Assembly (NCBI GenBank): GCA_005880985.1
Contig: VBIQ01000014.1
Coordinates: 40,534 to 104,533 of the forward strand
Reading direction: 5' to 3'
Length of the DNA: 64,000 nucleotides
Origin: Chloroflexota bacterium
GTDB taxonomy: Bacteria; Chloroflexota; Dormibacteria; Aeolococcales; Aeolococcaceae
Shown here: in pieces, positions 1 through 7,345 of the stretch
Numbering within the stretch: position 1 is the stretch's first letter
Layout: each line of letters opens with the position of its first letter
The notes under the pieces: model-generated
What the model was told of the DNA's origin: nothing
The model's input: the letters and a program-made list of their open reading frames with translations, nothing else
Databases searched by the model: none
Program-made: the position numbers and the translations under genes

Positions 1-1545
1 CCCGCTCACCGCGCCGATGGTCTGCGGGATGACGCGTGAGCGCAGCGTGTCCAGCGCCTGCTTGGACGCGTCGTTGGCACCGTTGCCTTGGAGGGGGATG
101 GACACCGAGGCCACCGTTCGGTCCGAGCTCGTTCTCACGCCGATCGGCGGGGTCATCTGTCCGGACGCGAGCGCCGCGTCCTCCAGCGCCGAGATACCCC
201 GCTGGACGTCGAGGGCGGTCACGTCACTCGCCTGGACAATCACTTCCGCCGGGGTCTGAGAACCGGGGAAAGCCTGCTGGATATGGTCGTAGGTGCGGAT
301 GATGGCGATGTCCTTGGGCAGGTCGGTGAAGCTGAGCAACTGGGTGTGCAGCGACAGCGCCGGAATCGCGAGCGCAACCAGCGCGCCGCCCGCGAGCACA
401 GCGAAGAGAGCCGGGCGCCGCAGCACGCGGTCGACGATGAATGACCACATCCGCGGCGTCGGCGTCTGACCGAGCCGGTGTCCCAGGAACGGGATGCGAC
501 CCTTGTTGACGCGGTCACCGAGCTTCGAGAGCACGGCCGGCAGCACGGTCAGCGACCCTATCAGCGCCACGGCGACCATGAGCATCGAGCCGAGCGCGAT
601 CGAGGTGAAGACCGCAGAGCCGGTGAGAAGCATGCCGGACATCGCGATCAGTACGGTCAGGCCCGAGATGAGAACCGCCTGCCCGGACGTCGCGGCGCTT
701 TTGAACAAGGCTTCTCGATGGGAGAGGCCCTTCGCCCTCTCCTCCCGTTCGCGGCGGATGTAGAAGAGCGAGTAGTCGACGCCGACCGCCATGCCGATCA
801 ACAGGATGACGGAATTCGTCGCGTCCGGGGCCGGCACCAGGTGGCTGACCAGCGCGGCGAGGCCGGTGGTGGCCAGCACACTGGAGATCGCGAGCAGAAC
901 AGGTACTCCCGCTGCGAGCAGGGCGCCGAAGGCGATGAGGAGGATGACCAGCGTGATCGGCACCGAGGTGACTTCGGCACGCTGGAAGTCTTTGGCGACG
1001 GTGCTGTTCAGTTCGTGGGTCGCGCTGGCGAATCCGAACTGTGCCACAGTCAGCTGCGGGTGGGTTGTCTGCACCGCAGCCACCGCGGACAGGATCGGCG
1101 CCACCTTATCGGCCGCGTCGTTGCGCTTGCCGCGAATCTGGAACTGGACAAGGGCCGAGTGGTGGTCCCGTGAGACCTGCCCGCCGTTGGCGGCGTCCAG
1201 CGGCGAGCGAAGCCCGGTGACGTCGTGCTGTCTCGACAACGCATCCATCACATCGCCCACGCCCGCTTGGAAAGCGGTGTCAGATACCGTGAGCGTCGGC
1301 GACTGCACCAGCACGCTCTCATCGGCCGGCGCCTGGAAGTCAGCCCTGTCGAGCATCCGTTGCGCCGCGGCTGATTGGCCCGTCCCATAGTCGACGTCGC
1401 GCATCTTCTGTGTGCCCACGGCGATGCCGATGACGATCGCCACTATTGCGAAGACGGCCCAACCAGCGACGGCGAGTCTCCAGTGGGTGGCGCTCCACCG
1501 CCCGGCGCGCCCCGCCAGCGGGCGAGAATTGTTGCCTGCCTTCAT
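1..1545 (-). CDS. MMPL/RND family transporter (3' end cut by window edge)
   Basis: This is an inner-membrane RND-type transporter of the MmpL family, which usually exports lipids or hydrophobic compounds. The frame is open for 515 codons from an ATG at 1545 to the window edge. After the first membrane segment (about residues 26-45) comes a soluble loop that includes GLRSPLDAANGG. A block of hydrophobic helices follows, with the family-typical stretch GMAVGVDYSLFYIRRERE around residue 250. A second soluble domain then begins and is cut off. Family members are usually 700-750 residues, so roughly the last third lies outside the window. An AGGATGG stretch about 8 bases upstream may be the ribosome site. 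Nothing upstream suggests co-transcription. The family call is firm; the substrate is unknown. Confidence 0.9.
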   Translation of the reverse strand, partial: MKAGNNSRPLAGRAGRWSATHWRLAVAGWAVFAIVAIVIGIAVGTQKMRDVDYGTGQSAAAQRMLDRADFQAPADESVLVQSPTLTVSDTAFQAGVGDVMDALSRQHDVTGLRSPLDAANGGQVSRDHHSALVQFQIRGKRNDAADKVAPILSAVAAVQTTHPQLTVAQFGFASATHELNSTVAKDFQRAEVTSVPITLVILLIAFGALLAAGVPVLLAISSVLATTGLAALVSHLVPAPDATNSVILLIGMAVGVDYSLFYIRREREERAKGLSHREALFKSAATSGQAVLISGLTVLIAMSGMLLTGSAVFTSIALGSMLMVAVALIGSLTVLPAVLSKLGDRVNKGRIPFLGHRLGQTPTPRMWSFIVDRVLRRPALFAVLAGGALVALAIPALSLHTQLLSFTDLPKDIAIIRTYDHIQQAFPGSQTPAEVIVQASDVTALDVQRGISALEDAALASGQMTPPIGVRTSSDRTVASVSIPLQGNGANDASKQALDTLRSRVIPQTIGAVSG

Positions 1546-1672
1546 CACCGCTGATCCATCCTGGAAGCAGCGGAGGGCTGCGGCCAGGGCCGATGGTGGT
1601 GGAAGACCAGGGCCGAAAGTCAGTCAGGTGCGGTGGTCGAGGCTTGCGCGCAGCTGGAGCGGCGCTGGGAGA

Positions 1673-1724
1673 TTGACCGCTACGTCCGGGCCCCGCCGCC
1701 GGCTGCCTGCTCCGCGTAGTAGCG
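1673..1724. repeat. 52-bp copy of the 3' end of the downstream cytochrome b gene
   Basis: These 52 bases match 3076-3127 at about 50 positions. The original spans the last 14 codons, the stop and 7 bases beyond it of the cytochrome b C-terminal gene (ending in YYAEQAAGRGART). The copy is in the same orientation but is not attached to a gene. It abuts a second copied gene end (1725-1855) with no spacer. I infer a duplication or recombination remnant. Confidence 0.8.
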
Positions 1725-1855
1725 TCCCCGAGACAGGCCGTTATCCCGGCCGCATGCCTGTGCGAGGCTGATCGTCCCAGGATTGTCGGTGGCGTCTCCC
1801 GTCACGGGTCAGGGGTCCCCCCGCTCCGGAGTCAAGGCGCGGAGTCAGAGGCTTG
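1725..1855. repeat. About 131-bp copy of the 3' end and flank of the PNPOx-like gene at 17.3-17.8 kb
   Basis: This stretch matches 17729-17859 with about ten differences and a few single-base gaps. The source covers the last 15 codons of the pyridoxamine-phosphate-oxidase-like gene (ending ETGRYPGPMPVRG; here ETGRYPGRMPVRG) and about 84 bases after its stop. The upstream body of the gene is absent. Together with 1673-1724 it forms a mosaic of two gene 3' ends. Confidence 0.8.
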
Positions 1856-1912
1856 TGGACGCCATCAATGTCGGGAAAAGGTGCCGCAATGTGGACAAGA
1901 CAACCTCGGCGT

Positions 1913-2002
1913 TCAGTTGCCGAGCGAGTTGTGCCGCAAAACCGCGACGGCGTGCTGGGCGTGATCTGATCCGGCCGTCCCGACGATGAGTGTCTTGATC
2001 AT
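1913..2002 (-). pseudogene. Remnant of a universal stress protein gene (N-terminus only)
   Basis: An ATG at 2002 follows a strong ribosome site (GAGGAGG, 8 bases upstream) and opens a 29-codon frame, MIKTLIVGTAGSDHAQHAVA onward, ending at TGA. The start resembles UspA-family N-termini (pattern M-x-K-T-I-L-V-G-T-D-G-S), with the usual Asp replaced by Ala. Nothing UspA-like continues after the stop in the other frames I read. A good ribosome site on a 29-residue stub suggests a deletion joined to unrelated DNA. It could instead be a real micropeptide; the stress-protein assignment rests on one short motif. Confidence 0.45.
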
Positions 2003-2122
2003 GATCACCGCCTCCTCAATCCAGGTTGCACAGCGGTGTCGTCATAGCGAGCGAGCGGCGCCGTCTACTCGTCCGGATCCACCGGCCGGGCGCCGCAGAC
2101 GGGCTCAGCCGGGCGCCACTGG

Positions 2123-2887
2123 TCACGGCACCGTGACCACTGTCCACATGCCCGCCTTGTAGTGGCCGGGCAGGTTGCACAGGAACGCATAGGTGCCGGG
2201 CTCGGAGAGGTCCACCTGGCGGGCCTGGTCCTTTGTCGGGTCGATGTTTTCGCCGTCGCTGATCTTGTTGATTCCGGGCGCGTCCTCGTTGACGTTACCG
2301 TCGGGGCCCAGGGGCAGATTGGCCGGATCGATCGACGCCGCCGGGTGGAAGACGAGCAGCTCGTGCTGGACGGCTCCGGCGTTCTTTACCTCGAGGCTCT
2401 TGATGCCCTTGCTGATGTTGGTCGTAGGTAGGACGACCTTGTAGTCCGACAGGGTGGCTTGAACATTGGGGGCGGTGAGGAGCCCACCGGAAGCCGCGGC
2501 CGGCGGCTTCGCCGGAGCAGTGGCGGTAGCCTTCGTCGTAGTCGTAGAGGTGGAGCTGTGATTCGTGACGGCCAACACCACGAGCGTTGCGGCGGTGGCA
2601 CCGACGGCCGCGCCCATCAGCGCGACCAGGGCTCCGAGGGTCCACACCGACCGCCTGGCTGGAGGCAGCGAGGGGATCGGACACGAATCGGCGTCGGGCG
2701 CCACGGCGAGGCGCCACGGTGGGGCACCGCCTGCCGCCTTGGGCGCGAGCGTCTTGCCGGCGCACGGGACGACGTCGCCCCAGGAGACGAGCGGGCAGTG
2801 CCCGAGCTCGTCAGGCCCCGTGCATTCTTCTACCTTGGTATGACCGTTCTTCTCGATTACGAGGAGCGCATCCTCCGGCTTTTTCAT
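2123..2887 (-). CDS. Membrane-anchored cupredoxin with N-terminal four-Cys domain
   Basis: This is a probable blue-copper electron carrier at the outer face of the membrane. Residues 1-75 are a small domain with Cys22, 31, 42 and 69. Residues 81-108 are a membrane helix, followed by a Thr/Ala/Pro linker. Residues 140-254 are a plastocyanin-like fold with the type I copper set His175, Cys237, His242 and Met247 (the segment FLCNLPGHYKAGMW). The start at 2887 is chosen because it aligns without gaps to the start of the separate four-Cys protein at 16860; ATGs at 2896 and 2917 are also possible and none has a clear ribosome site. The gene lies downstream of the cytochrome b genes on the same strand, 195 bases away, with its own palindrome at 2946-2962. 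The copper site is firm; the role of the N-terminal domain is unknown. Confidence 0.85.
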   Translation of the reverse strand: MKKPEDALLVIEKNGHTKVEECTGPDELGHCPLVSWGDVVPCAGKTLAPKAAGGAPPWRLAVAPDADSCPIPSLPPARRSVWTLGALVALMGAAVGATAATLVVLAVTNHSSTSTTTTKATATAPAKPPAAASGGLLTAPNVQATLSDYKVVLPTTNISKGIKSLEVKNAGAVQHELLVFHPAASIDPANLPLGPDGNVNEDAPGINKISDGENIDPTKDQARQVDLSEPGTYAFLCNLPGHYKAGMWTVVTVP

Positions 2888-2945
2888 ACAGGGCATTGTC
2901 GAGGCGTCTCTCGACATGGCAAAGAGCAGAAGGTCCCGAGCTGTC

Positions 2946-2962
2946 GAGGGACTAAGTCCCTC
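2946..2962. promoter_or_regulatory. DosR-like palindrome upstream of the cupredoxin gene
   Basis: GAGGGACT-A-AGTCCCTC has perfect 8-base arms and lies 58 bases upstream of the chosen cupredoxin start. The half sites equal those of the DosR (DevR) box GGGACTWWAGTCCC, but the centre is one base shorter. It is a plausible DevR operator or a variant of it, given the DevR-like gene 3 kb away. A simple RNA hairpin is the alternative. Confidence 0.5.
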
Positions 2963-3082
2963 CGCTCAGGGCTCAGCCCAGGCCCGTCGAGCGAGCTTCC
3001 TCTCAGCTCTGCCCGTAGGCGGGAGAGAGCGCACCGGCCACCGTGTCAGCTACGAAGGACGAAGGCCTCCGGCTGTTGATCG

Positions 3083-4063
3083 CTACGTCCGGGCCCCGCG
3101 GCCGGCTGCCTGCTCCGCGTAGTAGCGCCGCCAGATCAAACGGTGGATGGGAATCCATCGGGGAATGTCCCGCAGCCCGGGGATGAACGGCACGAGTAGC
3201 AGAAGCGTGGTCGCACCCACCATCACCAGCACCACGAGCAGGTCGGCGTTGCTGGAAGCGTTGAACGGCGCGATCTGGTACCAGAGGGTGTACAGCCAGA
3301 GCCACGACTGGCCGGGGTATCGCCCGGTCTCGTTCATCATGCCCCAGAGGTTGCCGGTCAGCTTCTGGTCTTGTGCAAGGCCGGAGAGATGGCTACCGTC
3401 GCCCATGAAGAGCAGTGGCTTGGTGTAGTCGGTCTGGTAGAAGTTGCCGTTGGTCAGCAGCAGCCCGTCGAGACCACCGCTCCGCGCCACCCCGAGCAGC
3501 CGGCTCATCAGCAGGGGGACCGGTCCGTAATCGCCCTCGGCGGTGGCCACCTCGCCGCTCTTCACCGAGGCCTTGCCCAGCGCCTTGGTGTAGTTGTCGA
3601 GCCAGCCCGATTGCCTGTCACCGCTCGCTCCCGTGAAGGTGGCAAGCGCGGTCCGCAGGCTGGCATCGCCGGGGACTGCCGATTGCAGCGGGGCGAGCAC
3701 GAAGTCGTTGGGCTGATCGACAGGCTGGTGCACACCGGCCCACGCCTGCGGGTGCAGCACCCACCAGCTCTGTACCGAGCCGCTTCCGTTGTTGTACGGC
3801 GGCCCGTACTGCGCGCTGGTGCTGCTGCCGGCGAGCTCGTTGGTCGCCGCGGTCACGAAGTCGACCGGGTCGTCCTGAGCCCAGCGCTGGATGGTGTCGG
3901 ACGGGACGTCAGGTGAGGACAGCGCGGCGGCGAGGACGACGACCAGGATCGCGGTCGCACCAAGCGCGATGGCCAGCTCCTTGACCAGGTCGTAGGGGAC
4001 CATGCGGACGCCACGGTAGTAGCGCTCGCGGTCGACAGGCCTTTTCCGCTGGAGCCTCATCAA
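3083..4063 (-). CDS. Cytochrome b C-terminal-type membrane subunit
   Basis: This is the second half of a split cytochrome b of the quinol oxidation (bc/b6f-like) type. It is 326 residues long. After a basic N-terminus there is a membrane helix at about 31-50, followed by PDVPSD, as in subunit-IV-like proteins where the segment follows helix E. A long extracytoplasmic insertion of about 215 residues comes next, then a hydrophobic helix near 275-295 and a basic tail that includes PGLRDIPRWIPIHRLIWRR. The ATG overlaps the stop of the haem-binding gene (ATGA). The insertion is much longer than in subunit IV and contains no haem-binding CxxCH motif. It probably docks a soluble carrier, but that is inference. 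Its last 14 codons are duplicated at 1673-1724. Confidence 0.75.
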   Translation of the reverse strand: MMRLQRKRPVDRERYYRGVRMVPYDLVKELAIALGATAILVVVLAAALSSPDVPSDTIQRWAQDDPVDFVTAATNELAGSSTSAQYGPPYNNGSGSVQSWWVLHPQAWAGVHQPVDQPNDFVLAPLQSAVPGDASLRTALATFTGASGDRQSGWLDNYTKALGKASVKSGEVATAEGDYGPVPLLMSRLLGVARSGGLDGLLLTNGNFYQTDYTKPLLFMGDGSHLSGLAQDQKLTGNLWGMMNETGRYPGQSWLWLYTLWYQIAPFNASSNADLLVVLVMVGATTLLLLVPFIPGLRDIPRWIPIHRLIWRRYYAEQAAGRGART

Positions 4064-4755
4064 TGGCCACCTTTCGCGGCAGTGACGTCATCGTCCTCCT
4101 CAGGCGGGGGAGCGCCAAGGGGTCGGACCACGCCGCGCAGGCGCACCTGGACCACGTGGATCACCACCAGGAGCGTCACCCCGATGGGCAGGAGCATGAC
4201 GTGCAGCCCGTACATCTGGCCGAAGTTGGTGACGTCGAAGAATGCTCCGAAGCCGGTCGAGTTGACGGCGTCCTTGGCGTTGACGGCGATCCACTGCGCG
4301 TCCAGGTTCTGCTGTGCGAGATAGCCCGTGAACGCAGTGACAATGCTGGCCGCGAAGATGACGACGCCCACCATCCAGGTGCCGGCACGACCGTCGCGCC
4401 AGCCCGCTCCCCAGAACTGCCCCCACAGGTGCAGCACCATGAAGATGAAGAATAGTTGCACGCTCCAGAAGTGGAGCCCGTTGACGAAGCGACCCTCTCG
4501 CGACACGTGCCACCACTGCGGGCCCTCGACGCTCAGGGTCACACCGCTGAGCACCACCCAGACCAGCGCGGCCAGGGTGATCACGCCGAAGACGTACACC
4601 CACGACCCCACGTAGTACGGCTGGCGGGTGGGCAGCAGCTCACGCAGGGGCAGGCGGCGCTCGAGGCGACCGCGAATGGCCGCGGTCCAGCCACTGTCGT
4701 CCGCGTCCACACCGCTTGGGGCGGTGCCGGATGCCTCGTCAGGCGGCACGGTCAT
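4060..4755 (-). CDS. Cytochrome b N-terminal (haem b) subunit, b6-like
   Basis: This membrane protein holds the two b haems of a quinol:electron-acceptor oxidoreductase. It has 231 residues from the ATG at 4755, which has GGGAGG as ribosome site. Four membrane helices are visible. Histidine pairs are His95/His109 (13 apart) and His185/His200 (14 between), the spacing of cytochrome b6 rather than mitochondrial cytochrome b. The tail is acidic. The gene overlaps the small membrane peptide gene upstream and the C-terminal subunit gene downstream by 4 bases each, so the three are translationally coupled. No Rieske protein or c-type cytochrome gene is seen nearby; the cupredoxin two genes on is the obvious candidate partner. 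Confidence 0.88.
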   Translation of the reverse strand: MTVPPDEASGTAPSGVDADDSGWTAAIRGRLERRLPLRELLPTRQPYYVGSWVYVFGVITLAALVWVVLSGVTLSVEGPQWWHVSREGRFVNGLHFWSVQLFFIFMVLHLWGQFWGAGWRDGRAGTWMVGVVIFAASIVTAFTGYLAQQNLDAQWIAVNAKDAVNSTGFGAFFDVTNFGQMYGLHVMLLPIGVTLLVVIHVVQVRLRGVVRPLGAPPPEEDDDVTAAKGGH

Positions 4756-4910
4756 GGTTGTCGCCTCCCGGGCCGCTGCGAACGGCGATGGCCAGGGAAC
4801 GGAGCGAACAACGCAAGCACGAAGAGAAGGATCATCACGCCGATCAGCACCAGATTGGGCAGCGAGATGAGGATGAAGCTCCAATGCACGTACGGTGCCG
4901 GCTGGTCCAT
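4752..4910 (-). CDS. 52-residue single-helix membrane peptide of the cytochrome b operon
   Basis: This short gene starts at an ATG at 4910, eight bases after a very strong ribosome site (GGGGAGGT), and its TGA overlaps the ATG of the cytochrome b gene. The peptide begins MDQPAPYVHWSFILISLPNL, has one hydrophobic helix of about 27 residues (11-37), then an Arg/Pro-rich tail. Size, coupling and position suggest a small structural subunit, like the single-helix subunits of b6f or bc complexes. I do not recognise a named family. The reading frame, ribosome site and coupling make it a real gene; the role is inferred from context. Confidence 0.75.
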   Translation of the reverse strand: MDQPAPYVHWSFILISLPNLVLIGVMILLFVLALFAPFPGHRRSQRPGRRQP

Positions 4911-4928
4911 GGAGTACCTCCCCTTGGG

Positions 4929-5867
4929 CTAGGCGACCACGCGACCGCGACCGCGCCGTTTGGCGCGATAGAGCGCGGCGTCAGCATACTTGACGATCTC
5001 GGGCAGCGTATCGCTTGCCCGCACGTCGACGACGCCGGCGGAGAAGCTCACGGCGAGGGGATTGGTCAGCACTTCGGAGCGGGCATCGTCGAGCGTGCGC
5101 CGCAGCCGGTATGCGGCCTCCTGGCAACCAGCATTGGGCAGCAGGACGGCGAACTCGTCGCCGCCCCAACGACCGACCAGATCCTCGCGGCGCCCCTCAC
5201 ACAGCAGATCCGCCAGCCACTGCAGCGCCCGGTCACCGGCCAGGTGACCGAGGCGGTCGTTGATGTCCTTGAGCCCGTCGACGTCGATGAGTGCGAAGGC
5301 CAGGGGCTCGCGACGCCGGGCGGCCCGGTGCTGCTCGTCGGCTGCGCGGGCGGTGAAGCCATCGCGGTTGAGCACGCCGGTCAGCGCGTCACGGTCGGCG
5401 TCGACCTCCTCGCGGAGCAGGTGCAGTAGGCCGAACCGACCGCCGACGGTCGCCTCGAGCGCGATGACCACGACGCGGCAACGGCTGCCGTCGGCACGAC
5501 GCACCAGCATGTCGGGATGAGCGCAGGCTGCCGCCGCCTCTCCCTGGTGGCCGTTGAGCTCCCAGCCGGCGCGCCCGAGCGGGACCTGCTGCCGTGCCAC
5601 ATCCCGGACGGCGCGCTGCCCTGCTGCAGCGGCGAGCGGGCACGGAGCGCGGCAGACGGCGCTGCCGTCGGTGGCGACGCCCTCAAGGATGGTTGCGCAG
5701 GCGGAGAACAAGGCAGTCTGTGCGCGCCAGCCCAGCAGCGCCTCGATGGCGCTGTTCCAGGCGAAGACCCGGCCGCCGGCGTCGCTGACGAAGGCGGCGT
5801 CAGGCAGGGCTTCGATCTGGGCGGCGGTGAAGGTGGGTCCGATCGAGGATTGCGGGCGAGCCATCAC
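4929..5867 (-). CDS. PAS-GGDEF diguanylate cyclase
   Basis: This protein makes cyclic di-GMP in the cytoplasm. It has 312 residues. A PAS-like sensor lies at about 15-140 (opening IEALPDAAFVSDAGGRVFAW), and the GGDEF domain at about 160-310, with intact GRWGGDEFAVLLPNAG and the conserved start DALTGVLNRDGF. No membrane segment is seen, so the input is cytosolic. Cysteines at 56, 72 and 76 in the PAS region could sense redox state, but that is speculation. The gene lies 76 bases after the DevR-like gene and 18 bases before the small cytochrome peptide gene, all on one strand, so second-messenger output may be co-transcribed with the respiratory genes. An inhibitory RxxD site was not identified. 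Confidence 0.88.
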   Translation of the reverse strand: MMARPQSSIGPTFTAAQIEALPDAAFVSDAGGRVFAWNSAIEALLGWRAQTALFSACATILEGVATDGSAVCRAPCPLAAAAGQRAVRDVARQQVPLGRAGWELNGHQGEAAAACAHPDMLVRRADGSRCRVVVIALEATVGGRFGLLHLLREEVDADRDALTGVLNRDGFTARAADEQHRAARRREPLAFALIDVDGLKDINDRLGHLAGDRALQWLADLLCEGRREDLVGRWGGDEFAVLLPNAGCQEAAYRLRRTLDDARSEVLTNPLAVSFSAGVVDVRASDTLPEIVKYADAALYRAKRRGRGRVVA

Positions 5868-5943
5868 GCATCGAGCCTATGCATGAGCGCCGCCCGTGTC
5901 CCCGGCCAGATGTCATCTCGTGGCCGGGCCGGAGGTCCCGGAC

Positions 5944-6609
5944 CTACGGCCAGTTCTCGCCGGAGCTGGTGCGCTTGCGCGCCATGTAGGCGGCCGCCTC
6001 GGCGCGGCGCGACAGCCCCAGCTTCATGAGAATGTTCGAGACGTAGTTCTTGACCGTCTTCTCGGCGAGGAAGACCTTCTCCGCGATCTGGCGGTTGGTG
6101 AGACCTTCGGCGACAAGGTTGAGGATCTTTCGCTCCTGGGCCGTGAGGTCGTCGACACCACCGGCGCCGGTCACGTCACCGCGCAGACGCGCCAGCACCC
6201 TCTCGGTCACCGCCGGGTCGAGCAGCGAATGGCCTGCGGCCACCTCGCGGATGGCGCCGACGAGATCGGCGCCCCGCACCTGCTTGAGGACGTATCCCGA
6301 CGCGCCCGCCATGATCGAGCTGAAGAGTGCCTCGTCGTCCGCGAAGGAGGTGAGTATCAGCACGTGGCAGTCGGGATGTGTCGAACGGATGTCACGGCAG
6401 GCCTCGATCCCGGACCGGCCCGGCAGCCTCACGTCCATGACGACCACGTCCGGTCGCAGGTTCTCGACGGCGTGGACCGCTGCGTCCGCGTCGCCCGCCT
6501 CCCCAACGACCTCGTACCCGGCAACATCCTCGAGCAGGCTACGCAAGCCGGTACGGACCAGCTCATGGTCGTCGCAGATAAGGATGCGAACGACATTCGT
6601 TTCGGTCAT
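5944..6609 (-). CDS. devR: DevR/DosR-like response regulator (NarL family)
   Basis: This two-component regulator has 221 residues. The receiver domain (about 6-125) has the acidic pair Asp13/Asp14, phospho-acceptor Asp59 (VVVMDVRLPG) and Lys109. The LuxR-type helix-turn-helix is at about 153-215. It matches Mycobacterium tuberculosis DosR closely from memory: LTSF-x-DDEA, AGASGYVLK, GHSLLD, and the recognition segment VFLAEKTVKNYVS, which keeps the Lys/Lys/Asn that contact DNA in DosR. DosR is known to switch on dormancy genes in hypoxia, NO or CO. The divergent devS-like gene and a near-consensus DosR box at 6723 support the same role. An ATG at 6618 is an alternative start. Symbol given by similarity. 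Confidence 0.88.
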   Translation of the reverse strand: MTETNVVRILICDDHELVRTGLRSLLEDVAGYEVVGEAGDADAAVHAVENLRPDVVVMDVRLPGRSGIEACRDIRSTHPDCHVLILTSFADDEALFSSIMAGASGYVLKQVRGADLVGAIREVAAGHSLLDPAVTERVLARLRGDVTGAGGVDDLTAQERKILNLVAEGLTNRQIAEKVFLAEKTVKNYVSNILMKLGLSRRAEAAAYMARKRTSSGENWP

Positions 6610-6722
6610 GATCGTCACTGTAACCCGTAGGCCTGCTGGTGGCACACCTGGTGGAGCAGGCAGCGCACCGAGCATCCCACGCCCGTCGGGATGGCTGGTA
6701 ATGCCTGTGGGCCCAGGGCTGC

Positions 6723-6736
6723 GGGACGAAAGTCCC
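6723..6736. promoter_or_regulatory. DosR box between devR and the divergent devS-side genes
   Basis: GGGACGAAAGTCCC matches the DosR consensus GGGACTWWAGTCCC at 13 of 14 positions and has perfect GGGAC/GTCCC arms. It lies 114 bases before the DevR-like start and 85 bases before the divergent gene at 6821, so it could autoregulate both sides. A weaker candidate, GTGACCTCCGGCCC (9 of 14), follows at 6760-6773. Confidence 0.7.
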
Positions 6737-6820
6737 GAGGCCTCCGGCATGGGCACCTGGTGACCTCCGGCCCTTGTGGCCCAGTGGCGCAGCGAGCACG
6801 CTCATTGGCAACACCACGCC

Positions 6821-7282
6821 ATGACCATGTTCCTGCACGACTTCACCTACATCGACCAACCCGCTGGCGCGGTCAGCGAGCGTCTGCTCGCCGATCACGG
6901 CAGCTGGCTCAGCCCGCTTGCCGTCCACGCCGCCGCCGAGGGCGAGGAGATTCGCGTGCGGGTGGGCCCTGGAGGGCGGCCTGTTCTGGGCAAGATCGTC
7001 ACCGTCGAGGTCGGCGAGCCCTACCGGCGCGGCGAGGTCACGGTGGCACCGCTGAGCTGGCACGCGGCCAGCCAGGTGGCCGCATTCCCCGTCCTCACGG
7101 CCGACCTGGAGGTCGCGCCGCTGGGGCCTGGCCGGACCCAGCTGACCTTGCGGGGTCGCTACGACCCCCCGCTGGGAGCCGTCGGCGAATGGCTCGACGG
7201 GGTCCTGCTCCATCACATCGCCGAGGCCAGCGTGCGATCGTTTCTCCGCCAGATAGCCGGCGCGCTGGCAGCCGCGGCCTGA
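6821..7282 (+). CDS. SRPBCC-like small protein upstream of devS
   Basis: This is a soluble protein of 153 residues from the ATG at 6821. The alternating strand pattern and the C-terminal helix (GVLLHHIAEASVRSFLRQIA) suggest a SRPBCC/START-like lipid- or small-molecule-binding fold, though no diagnostic motif is present. Histidines and arginines are frequent in the middle. The gene starts just after the DosR box and weak second site, and ends 63 bases before devS on the same strand, so it is likely the first gene of a devS-usp-acyltransferase operon. No clear ribosome site is seen; an ATG six bases on is another possible start. The family call is tentative. Confidence 0.55.
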   Translation: MTMFLHDFTYIDQPAGAVSERLLADHGSWLSPLAVHAAAEGEEIRVRVGPGGRPVLGKIVTVEVGEPYRRGEVTVAPLSWHAASQVAAFPVLTADLEVAPLGPGRTQLTLRGRYDPPLGAVGEWLDGVLLHHIAEASVRSFLRQIAGALAAAA

Positions 7283-7345
7283 CCATTCCCCGGGTGGCGG
7301 CGGCCTGGGCGGCGTACACTCGGGCGCGTTCAGCATCGCAGTCCC

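Noticed and set aside
6640..6770. Possible c-di-GMP-I riboswitch (GCCTCCGG segment near a hairpin)
   Set aside because: The hairpin is better explained as the DosR box; the conserved riboswitch helices and tetraloop receptor pattern are not present.
6760..6773. Second full DosR box upstream of the SRPBCC-like gene
   Set aside because: GTGACCTCCGGCCC matches only 9 of 14 consensus positions; mentioned as a weak neighbour of the main box and not listed separately.
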